A DNA stretch of 11,302 bases, taken from the NCBI GenBank assembly GCA_949127695.1, contig CASBQH010000119.1:1-11302 (forward strand), read 5' to 3'. The stretch is from Synechococcales cyanobacterium PMM_0073 (GTDB lineage Bacteria; Cyanobacteriota; Cyanobacteriia; Elainellales; Elainellaceae). Of the stretch, positions 6,143 through 11,302 are shown piece by piece (positions within the stretch are counted from its first letter, which is position 1; each line of letters begins with the position of its first letter). The translations under genes were made by a program, and so were the position numbers. The notes under the pieces are model-generated. The model had not been told where the DNA came from and did not search any database. It worked only from the letters and a program-made list of their open reading frames with translations.

Positions 6143-6488
6143 AGTTTAGAAGGCGCTTGGCTGGGGCTGCTCCAAAAATAATTTTTTTGTATAAAACTAG
6201 CTACTCTCAGCAGGTGCCTATTAACAGTTTACATGTCAACAGTTTGAATGTTAATAGTTTGAAATATCTAAATTTTGGTTTATACCTTCCGACGTAAGTA
6301 CCAGTGCGGATGCAATTTTCTGTCAACTTTGGCATCCTAAAGTAAAGAGCAGAAATCTTCATAGATCCATCTACTTCGCAACGACTCATATCTGTTGAGA
6401 TCCAATCGTTTTCGCAAATTGTCGCGTCTTACCAAGCCATTAGGACGCCTTTCAATCAAGCATTTACAAACCTCAACATCACAAGACA
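6143..6488. other. Non-coding AT-rich spacer with tandem repeats
   Basis: No supported gene lies in these 346 bases. At 6172-6190 the sequence ccaaaaataatttttttg could form an all-AT hairpin ending the GNAT transcript. Three 15-bp tandem repeats follow at 6221-6265. I could not identify a convincing promoter for the zinc-ribbon gene. A minus-strand frame across 6207-6389 includes the repeats but looks spurious. Confidence 0.5.
6221..6265. repeat. Three tandem copies of a degenerate 15-bp repeat
   Basis: The copies are ttaacagtttacatg (6221-6235), tcaacagtttgaatg (6236-6250) and ttaatagtttgaaat (6251-6265). The shared core is aa(c/t)agttt. They are head-to-tail with exactly 15-base spacing. 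A period of a multiple of three makes a minus-strand frame read KLLT(F/C) repeatedly, but I see no other sign of coding. Short tandem repeats of this sort are frequent in cyanobacterial intergenic DNA and often vary between strains. Confidence 0.75.
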
Positions 6489-6689
6489 ATGAAAATTAAT
6501 AACCTATGCCCTTGCTGCTCGGAGCCGCTGCTGCGCCATGCTCGGCGGGGTTCAATTTACTGGTTTTGCTCACATTGTCGGCAAGAGATGCCTAACCTAG
6601 AGCAAGTTCTATCAGCCAAACTGACAGGCCAGCAGATCGGCTTACCAAGGAGTCGGGGAATTGCTTGTCCTCTGGTCTATTCAAAATAA
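6489..6689 (+). CDS. Small zinc-ribbon protein
   Basis: This 66-residue protein has two CxxC knuckles, CPCC (C7 and C10, with an extra C9) and CSHC (C27 and C30), separated by 16 residues that include HARRGSIYWF. This geometry fits a compact zinc ribbon binding one zinc ion. The aromatic and basic residues between the knuckles could contact nucleic acid or a protein partner. The part after residue 35 (NLEQVLSAKLTGQQ) looks helical and is followed by a short unconserved-looking tail. I recall similar CPCC…IYWFCSHC miniproteins in many cyanobacteria, without an assigned role. The ATG at 6489 has only a weak purine run before it (acaagac). The gene has its own upstream spacer and converges on pyrE, so it is probably monocistronic. 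Cysteine spacing and the coding-like composition make it a real gene; its function is unknown. Confidence 0.72.
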   Translation: MKINNLCPCCSEPLLRHARRGSIYWFCSHCRQEMPNLEQVLSAKLTGQQIGLPRSRGIACPLVYSK

Positions 6690-6697
6690 GCCATTTT

Positions 6698-6722
6698 AGC
6701 CGTTTGTCCTGTTTAAGCGGCT
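6698..6722 (+). terminator. Terminator between the zinc-ribbon gene and pyrE
   Basis: agccgttt (6698-6705) pairs with aagcggct (6715-6722) through 8 bp with one G-T wobble and a 9-base loop, then TTTT at 6722-6725. It starts 9 bases after the zinc-ribbon stop. The right arm ends just before the pyrE stop codon (TTA on the plus strand, 6724-6726), so the hairpin also lies at the 3' end of pyrE, although on that strand no T tract follows. Confidence 0.6.
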
Positions 6723-6723
6723 T

Positions 6724-7320
6724 TTAAGCATTGAGTTCAGCCCAGCGAGCCTGAATTTCACGAATTGAAAAAATTGTCTCAAACGGCATATTTTTTTGGG
6801 CATATAGCTCTGCCCCTCCCTGCTGTCGATCCACGAGTGCCAAGATCTGCGTGACTCGATAGCCTGCATCTTGCAGTCGCTGCACTGCCTTGAGCGCCGA
6901 TTGCCCGGTCGTGACCACATCTTCCAAAACCACCACTGGCGCATCAGGCGCTAACGTCAGTCCTTCAATATAGGCTTGCGTCCCGTGCCCTTTGGCCTCT
7001 TTACGAATAATTAAAGGCGCAATCGACCGACCAGCATAGACCGCTACTACGCTCGTGGCTGTCACCATTGGGTCTGCACCCAGCGTTAGCCCTGCGACTG
7101 CTTGAGTTTCAGCAGGCAGCTTTGCCAGCAGCAAGCGCCCCACAGCGGCTCCGCCTTCTGGATGTAATGTGACCTGCTTGCCATTGATGTAATAGGGACT
7201 CTGCTGCCCAGATGACAGCGTAAAGTTGCCTTCTTTGTAAGCAGTCTGACAAAACAGGTCTAGTAGAGCCTGACGGAGGGTGATCAGATCGGCTTGAACG
7301 ACAGAAGTGGAAAATTGCAT
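6724..7320 (-). CDS. pyrE: Orotate phosphoribosyltransferase
   Basis: PyrE joins orotate to phosphoribosyl pyrophosphate to give orotidine 5'-monophosphate, the fifth step of UMP synthesis, in the cytoplasm. At 198 residues it is a normal stand-alone enzyme, not fused to PyrF. The N-terminal part has FTLSSGQQSPYYINGKQVTLHPEG (33-56), the hood segment that contacts orotate and PRPP. IIRKEAKGHGT (about 104-114) is the flexible catalytic loop with K107, K110 and H112, which in the family works across the dimer interface. The PRPP motif VVVLEDVVTTGQS is at 129-141, with the E-D pair at 133-134. All key residues are present. No Shine-Dalgarno sequence precedes the start. A -10-like TAAAAT lies on the minus strand at 7352-7347, without a clear -35. 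The gene diverges from the secreted-protein gene at 7492. Confidence 0.95.
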   Translation of the reverse strand: MQFSTSVVQADLITLRQALLDLFCQTAYKEGNFTLSSGQQSPYYINGKQVTLHPEGGAAVGRLLLAKLPAETQAVAGLTLGADPMVTATSVVAVYAGRSIAPLIIRKEAKGHGTQAYIEGLTLAPDAPVVVLEDVVTTGQSALKAVQRLQDAGYRVTQILALVDRQQGGAELYAQKNMPFETIFSIREIQARWAELNA

Positions 7321-7403
7321 GAACAGAAAAGATTAGAGATTGATTTATTTTAGGGCGAGCTAGCCTGAGCCGAAGCAGTTTAGCCCCGATTTATGAGATT
7401 GCT

Positions 7404-7432
7404 TTGTCAATTTTGGCTGGAGACTCTATGAT
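7404..7432 (+). promoter_or_regulatory. Sigma-70-type promoter for the secreted-protein gene
   Basis: TTGTCA (7404-7409) and TATGAT (7427-7432) are each five-of-six matches to the consensus hexamers and are separated by exactly 17 bases. Transcription would start near 7439, giving a leader of about 53 bases. This is the best canonical promoter I see in the window, which suggests strong expression of the gene at 7492. Confidence 0.65.
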
Positions 7433-7479
7433 TAATTTGACGAGAGAATATTCGTAATCACAGCAACTCAGACGACGCG

Positions 7480-7484
7480 AGGAG
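7480..7484 (+). promoter_or_regulatory. Strong ribosome binding site for the secreted-protein gene
   Basis: AGGAG sits 7 bases before the ATG at 7492, an ideal spacing. It fixes the start codon and is notable because most other genes in the window lack a clear Shine-Dalgarno sequence. Confidence 0.7.
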
Positions 7485-7491
7485 TCACAGC

Positions 7492-8028
7492 ATGGCTAGC
7501 AAACTCAGTTTAGGCATTGGTTTAGGTGCAGTTGGGATGGCAATTGCGCTGAGCACGGTGGGCAATAGTTCGGCAGCATTGGCTCAAGCTGAGCCTGTCA
7601 CAGTTGCTCAGTATCGCAACGAAGAAATTGACAACGCTGACTTGGAGCCTCTGCCCACCATTCCACAGGCTTTCAACCGGGCTTACTACAGCCGACGCGG
7701 TAACTACTTCGACAATCGGCAAATCTGGCAGAGCTTCTCGCTAATTTTAGGGATTCCAGGCTTTCCAGAGCAGGCAATTTCGCGAGATGGTCGCGCCGTG
7801 CATCATCTCTATCGTGAGGTATTAGAGCAGCAGGTGTCCAATGCCCCAATTTTACGGACGCCAGATCTACCCAATCCCTACACAGGTTCAGTGTTAACCA
7901 CGCCATTGGTAATCACTGAAGACGCAATCGAAGCAGCACCCATGTTTCCGCCGATTCGCCGCTCCGGCGCTGCTGAACCAGCTCCCAGCGCGCCTAGACC
8001 CGCAGCCCCCATTCCGGCTCTCTGGTAA
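7492..8028 (+). CDS. Secreted protein of unknown function with proline-rich tail
   Basis: This is a 178-residue protein of no family I recognise. The N-terminus is a classical signal peptide: K4, a hydrophobic Gly/Ala/Leu core at 5-30 and cleavage sites ALA|Q after residue 31 or AQA|E after 33. The mature protein would lie in the periplasm, outer membrane or thylakoid lumen, or outside the cell. The middle part (about 40-130) carries PLPTIPQAFNRAYYSRRGNY, FDNRQIWQSFSLILGIPGF and FPEQAISRDGRAVHHLYREV. It is rich in aromatic and charged residues and has no cysteines. The final 30 residues are Pro/Ala-rich (PSAPRPAAPIPALW), likely disordered. The start is fixed by a strong ribosome binding site and there is a near-consensus promoter upstream, so expression is probably high. 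Its stop lies 10 bases from that of ctaA on the other strand. The GIPGFPEQAI and DGRAVHHLYREVL stretches suggest a conserved lineage-specific family, but this is inference. Confidence 0.78.
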   Translation: MASKLSLGIGLGAVGMAIALSTVGNSSAALAQAEPVTVAQYRNEEIDNADLEPLPTIPQAFNRAYYSRRGNYFDNRQIWQSFSLILGIPGFPEQAISRDGRAVHHLYREVLEQQVSNAPILRTPDLPNPYTGSVLTTPLVITEDAIEAAPMFPPIRRSGAAEPAPSAPRPAAPIPALW

Positions 8029-8038
8029 ATATCGCGAA

Positions 8039-10393
8039 TTAGAGCCGAATCCGCCGCAGCAATAGCGAATTGGTCACGACGCTGAGCGAGCTAAAGGCCA
8101 TCAGCGCTCCGGCTGCGGCAGGGCTAAGCAAGATTCCGAATGGCAGCAATGCCCCGGCGGCCAGGGGTAAACCCAGCGCGTTGTAAATAAAAGCCCAGAA
8201 CAGATTCTGGCGAATTTTGTTGAATGTCGCTTGGCTCAGCCGAATGGCTGAAACCAGATCGCCCAGCTGATCGCGCATCAGAATAATATCAGCTGCCTCA
8301 ATAGCGACTGCCGTGCCAGAGGTGAGGGTAATGCCGATTTCGGCTTGTGCTAGCGCTGGAGCGTCATTAATACCATCGCCGATCATGGCTACCTGCATTC
8401 CTTCCGCCTGAAGCTGTTGAATGAAGGCAGCTTTTTGATCAGGTCGCAGGTCAGCTATCACTTCTGCCCCGCTCAAGCCAACTTCTGCCGCGACTGCCGC
8501 CGCTACCGCAGGCTGGTCGCCAGTCAGCATTCGCAGTTGCAGCCCCATTTGGCGCAGCTGCTGAACCGTGGCCGCAGCCTCTGCTCGGATCTGGTCTTGT
8601 ACCGCCATTAAGCCGACTAATTTTCCGGCAACGCCCAGATAGATTGGCGTTTTGCCTGCTTTGGCAAAATCCTGCGCCTGCAAGATAGCTGCTGCACTCA
8701 CTGGTATTGACTGCTCTAGCCAGATTTGCGTCCCGATTACGACTGTATCTCCGGCGACTGTGGCCGCAATTCCCAGTCCAGGCTCCGTATGAAAATCTGT
8801 GGCCGAGAGCAGCGGTGCATCGGTGGCCTGCTGAATGGCGCGAGCTAACGGGTGCTGGGTGCCGCTTTCAACCGTGGCCGCAATTTGCAGCAACTCTGCC
8901 TCTGACCAAGCCGGATCGAGTGAAATGCAGTCTGTAAGGCTGGGATGTCCAGCGGTGAGTGTGCCGGTCTTGTCAAAGGCCACCAAATCCAGCTCATGCA
9001 CTTTCTCCAGCACGTCGCCGCCCCGAATCAGCAGCCCCCGCTCTGCGCCCAAGCTTGACCCGACCAAAATGGCCGTCGGTGTCGCCAAACCCAGCGCACA
9101 AGGGCAGGCAATTACCAGCACCGCAATCGCCAGCTTCAGGCTGAGCAGCAGTGGAGAAGGAGATGCCGCCATTGCCATTGCTCCCAGATGCGCCATATGT
9201 CCCGTCGCGGTCAGCGGCAGATGCGCAAAAATAGTTTCTGACCAAAGCGGTAGGCCGATTAAGTACCAGAACAAAAAGGTGAGCAGCGCCAGCGTCATGA
9301 CGCCATAGGTGAAGTAGCCTGCAATCCGGTCAGCTAGTCCCTGAATGGGGGCTTTGCGGATCTGAGCCGTTTCGACCAGCTGGATAATCTGCGCCAGCGT
9401 TGTGTCTTGTCCGGTGCGGGTGGCCTGGATCGTCGCTCGTCCAGAGAGATTTAAGCTGCCGCCCGTCACCGAGTCGCCAGTTTGCTTCAGCACCGGCATG
9501 GCTTCGCCGGTTAGCATTGCCTCATTAACGGTGGTCTGTCCGGCCACGATTTGGCCATCTACCGGAATTTTTTCACCGGGCAAAACCCGCAGCCATTCGC
9601 CCACCCGCACCTGACTGGCCGGAATCTCTACGGCAGCTTCAGCCTCGACAGAATTGACCAGACGCGCCATGCTGGGCTGAAGCGCAACTAGAGCCTGAAA
9701 CGACTGAGTGGCTCGGCTTCTGGCCTGCTGCTCTAGGGCGCGACCCAGCAGAATAAACCCAATCAGCATCACCGGCTCGTCAAAAAAGCACTCCCAGCCC
9801 AAATTGGGAAACAATAGCGCCACTAGACTCGTGCTGTAGGCCGTTACTGCACCCAGCCCCACCAGACTGTCCATGTTGGGTATGTTGTGCCGCAAGCCGC
9901 GCCAGCCGCTGACTAAGATGGAGCGCCCCGGCAGCAGCAGCGCCAGCGTCGCCAGCCCCCAATGCAGCCAAATATTGCTCAGTCCCGGCACCGCAATCCA
10001 GCCCACCTGATCGAGATGGCCTACTGTGGAAAACAGCAGCAGACTTGCGGCAATGGCCACCTGCCGAACTTGCCGCTGGGCTTCGCGCTGCTGTTGTTCT
10101 GCTGGCGTAATCTGGTCAGGTGCAGGATTGGCTTCAGATCCGCGCAGCACGGTCGGAAAGCCGATTTCGGTGAGGCGAGCGGCAAACTGCTCCGGGTCGG
10201 CGGCGGGCGGGCATTGCACCATTGCTGTGGCCGTCACCAAATTTACCGCCGCCGCGACTGCTCCCTGCTGCAAGAGCTGTCGCTCCACCGCCTGCGAACA
10301 GCCCGCACATTTCATCCCCGATATGTCGAGCATATAGGTGGCGGATTCTGCGGCTGGGGTAGAGTTGGCTTCTGGACTGGAAACGGTTTGCAT
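8039..10393 (-). CDS. ctaA: Copper-transporting P1B-type ATPase, CtaA type
   Basis: This 784-residue pump uses ATP to move Cu(I) across a membrane. One heavy-metal-binding domain (about 20-85) has GMKCAGC with C29 and C32. Eight membrane helices fit at about 111-125, 141-161, 176-196, 203-220, 361-383, 418-443, 728-750 and 752-775. The ion-path motif CPC is at 430-432; helix 7 has YN (737-738) and helix 8 has MxxSS (765-769), the Cu(I) signature. The actuator TGE is at 295-297, the phosphorylation site DKTGTLT at 474-480 (D474), the nucleotide-binding HP at 514-515 and GDGINDAP at 672-679. All catalytic residues are intact. The GMKCAGCSQAVERQL and FFDEPVMLIGFILLGRALE stretches match cyanobacterial CtaA better than PacS. 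CtaA is the plasma membrane importer that, with the chaperone Atx1 and thylakoid PacS, feeds plastocyanin and cytochrome oxidase. It diverges from hisA. No copper-sensor gene is adjacent. Confidence 0.85.
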   Translation of the reverse strand: MQTVSSPEANSTPAAESATYMLDISGMKCAGCSQAVERQLLQQGAVAAAVNLVTATAMVQCPPAADPEQFAARLTEIGFPTVLRGSEANPAPDQITPAEQQQREAQRQVRQVAIAASLLLFSTVGHLDQVGWIAVPGLSNIWLHWGLATLALLLPGRSILVSGWRGLRHNIPNMDSLVGLGAVTAYSTSLVALLFPNLGWECFFDEPVMLIGFILLGRALEQQARSRATQSFQALVALQPSMARLVNSVEAEAAVEIPASQVRVGEWLRVLPGEKIPVDGQIVAGQTTVNEAMLTGEAMPVLKQTGDSVTGGSLNLSGRATIQATRTGQDTTLAQIIQLVETAQIRKAPIQGLADRIAGYFTYGVMTLALLTFLFWYLIGLPLWSETIFAHLPLTATGHMAHLGAMAMAASPSPLLLSLKLAIAVLVIACPCALGLATPTAILVGSSLGAERGLLIRGGDVLEKVHELDLVAFDKTGTLTAGHPSLTDCISLDPAWSEAELLQIAATVESGTQHPLARAIQQATDAPLLSATDFHTEPGLGIAATVAGDTVVIGTQIWLEQSIPVSAAAILQAQDFAKAGKTPIYLGVAGKLVGLMAVQDQIRAEAAATVQQLRQMGLQLRMLTGDQPAVAAAVAAEVGLSGAEVIADLRPDQKAAFIQQLQAEGMQVAMIGDGINDAPALAQAEIGITLTSGTAVAIEAADIILMRDQLGDLVSAIRLSQATFNKIRQNLFWAFIYNALGLPLAAGALLPFGILLSPAAAGALMAFSSLSVVTNSLLLRRIRL

Positions 10394-10443
10394 ACTGAAT
10401 TAGTCAAGCGGCTCTCTTTGAGCTTAGGGGAAGGATTGACGAA

Positions 10444-10474
10444 TTGCCCAGCCGCAGCAGATTGATTTTAGAAT
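10444..10474 (+). promoter_or_regulatory. Candidate promoter for hisA
   Basis: TTGCCC (10444-10449) and TAGAAT (10469-10474) match the consensus at four and five of six positions, with a 19-base spacer that is longer than ideal. Transcription would start near 10481, about 50 bases before the hisA start. A separate TTGACG at 10436-10441 is too far from this -10. Confidence 0.35.
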
Positions 10475-10531
10475 GCTGAAATGAAACTCAGCCCAATCAG
10501 CGGCTCAGGCATAAATGAAAGGAACGAATAA

Positions 10532-11302
10532 ATGGATGTGATTCCAGCAATTGACCTGTTGGCAGGCCGATGTGTGCGGCTGTATCAGGGTGACTATGCT
10601 CAGTCAGAAGTGTTTGACGAAAATCCGGTGGCTGTGGCGCAGCAGTGGGCAGAGCAGGGCGCGACTCGGCTGCATTTGGTAGATTTGGATGGAGCCAAAG
10701 CGGGACAGCCGATGAACCAGGCAGCCATCGCCGCGATTCGACAAGCCGTGGATCTACCGGTGCAGGTGGGCGGCGGTCTGCGCGATCGAGAGAGCGTGGC
10801 TGACCTGCTGGGGCTGGGCGTTGAGCGGGTGATTTTGGGCACGGTGGCCGTGGAGCAGCCCGATTTAGTAAAGCAGCTCTGCCGCGAATGCCCCGGCCAA
10901 ATTGTGATTGGGATTGATGCGCGGGCGGGCAAGGTCGCGACGCGCGGCTGGCTGGAAACCTCAGAAGTGGAGGCGATTCCGCTGGCGCAGCAGATGGCTG
11001 AGCTGGGTGCAGCCGCGATCATCTACACCGATATTTATCGCGACGGGACGCTGCAAGGCCCCAACCGAGAGGCGCTGCGCGAGCTAGCTGAGGCCGTCAG
11101 CGTTCCAGTAATTGCCTCCGGCGGCGTCAGCTCTGTCACCGACCTGCTGGGGCTGCTGAGCTTGGAGCCAGCAGGCGTCACGGGCGCAATTGTCGGGCGG
11201 GCGCTTTACACGGGGCAAGTTTCGCTGAAAGAGGCGATTCGGGCGGTGGGCAATGGCCGCTGGCAGGATATTCCGCCCGATTTCGGCTCCTCGGCGCTGG
11301 CC
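10532..11302 (+). CDS. hisA: HisA, ProFAR isomerase (open at right edge)
   Basis: HisA, 1-(5-phosphoribosyl)-5-[(5-phosphoribosylamino)methylideneamino]imidazole-4-carboxamide isomerase, performs the Amadori rearrangement that is the fourth step of histidine synthesis, on a (beta/alpha)8 barrel. From the ATG at 10532 the window encodes 257 residues with no stop. The start [20 protein letters not shown] carries catalytic D8, and [10 protein letters not shown] carries D129, the second acid-base aspartate. The phosphate-binding loops are VQVGGGLR in the first half-barrel and VIASGGVSS in the second. [14 protein letters not shown] includes D167. IVGRALYTG closes the barrel and is followed by [15 protein letters not shown], the kind of ending I recall from cyanobacterial HisA, so perhaps only the stop codon is missing. 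AAAGGA at 10518-10523 is 8 bases before the ATG and supports this start. The opposite-strand frame at 10600-11022 is a shadow. ctaA diverges 138 bases upstream. Confidence 0.93.
   Translation, partial: MDVIPAIDLLAGRCVRLYQGDYAQSEVFDENPVAVAQQWAEQGATRLHLVDLDGAKAGQPMNQAAIAAIRQAVDLPVQVGGGLRDRESVADLLGLGVERVILGTVAVEQPDLVKQLCRECPGQIVIGIDARAGKVATRGWLETSEVEAIPLAQQMAELGAAAIIYTDIYRDGTLQGPNREALRELAEAVSVPVIASGGVSSVTDLLGLLSLEPAGVTGAIVGRALYTGQVSLKEAIRAVGNGRWQDIPPDFGSSALA

Noticed and set aside
6207..6389. Minus-strand 60-codon frame containing KLLTF/KLLTC repeats
   Set aside because: The repeat translation results from the 15-bp tandem array having a period divisible by three. There is no ribosome binding site, and the rest of the frame shows no protein-like pattern.
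8835..9308. Plus-strand frame of 157 codons opposite ctaA
   Set aside because: It lies entirely inside ctaA across the conserved CPC and DKTGT regions; its Ser/Ala/Pro-rich translation is typical of an antisense shadow.
9962..10465. Plus-strand frame of 167 codons opposite the 5' end of ctaA
   Set aside because: It is antisense to well-conserved ctaA sequence, rich in Cys/Arg/His as expected of a shadow frame in GC-rich DNA, and matches no family.
10515..10541. Eight-codon upstream ORF overlapping the hisA start
   Set aside because: Its ATG has no ribosome binding site of its own and it has no tandem histidine codons, so it is not a his-type attenuator leader.
10600..11022. Minus-strand frame of 140 codons opposite hisA
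   Set aside because: The plus strand encodes a complete HisA barrel with its catalytic aspartates; the minus frame is Ser/Thr/Cys-rich shadow sequence.
1..11302. Mobile elements, CRISPR arrays or a defence island
   Set aside because: No transposase, integrase, toxin-antitoxin pair or spaced direct repeats were found; the HerA-like ATPase alone is not enough to call a defence system.

Overview
This window looks like a chromosomal segment of a cyanobacterium, probably a filamentous or Leptolyngbya-like lineage, although I cannot fix the genus. The evidence is gene content: a SigC-type group 2 sigma factor, a CtaA-type copper ATPase, a B12-binding radical SAM protein with the RGCPFQCEFCDI motif, a small CPCC/CSHC zinc-ribbon protein of a kind I associate with cyanobacteria, and several exported proteins without a recognised family. 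I found no intact copy of the cyanobacterial HIP1 octamer (GCGATCGC) in 11.3 kb. There is no transposase, integrase, CRISPR array, tRNA or rRNA that I can see.

Layout, left to right. Bases 1-1213 hold the 3' part of a radical SAM gene, cut by the window edge. Bases 1396-3117 encode a HerA-like (DUF87-type) hexameric ATPase. A 543-base non-coding stretch rich in inverted repeats leads to sigC, whose best start is the ATG at 3661. A strong 14-bp terminator hairpin follows sigC at 4690-4724. Another ~430-base non-coding stretch then precedes a two-gene operon: an exported protein of unknown function (5164-5694) and a GNAT acetyltransferase (5705-6142). A 346-base AT-rich spacer carries three tandem 15-bp repeats and leads to the small zinc-ribbon gene (6489-6689). 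That gene converges on pyrE (minus strand, 6724-7320). Divergent from pyrE is a secreted, proline-rich-tailed protein (7492-8028) with a good promoter and ribosome binding site. It converges on ctaA (minus strand, 8039-10393) with only 10 bases between the stop codons. Divergent from ctaA is hisA (10532 to the window end), which is open at the right edge but probably almost complete.

The genes do not form one pathway. They cover pyrimidine synthesis (pyrE), histidine synthesis (hisA), copper import for photosynthetic and respiratory copper proteins (ctaA), alternative transcription (sigC), DNA translocation or processing (HerA-like) and unknown envelope functions. The only clear operon is the exported protein plus GNAT pair.

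I did not find convincing evidence of a new multi-gene system. The items most worth a second look are the inverted-repeat-dense leader of sigC (including a perfect 18-bp palindrome), the exported protein/GNAT pair, the HerA-like ATPase without a visible NurA partner, the zinc-ribbon miniprotein and the 15-bp tandem repeat.
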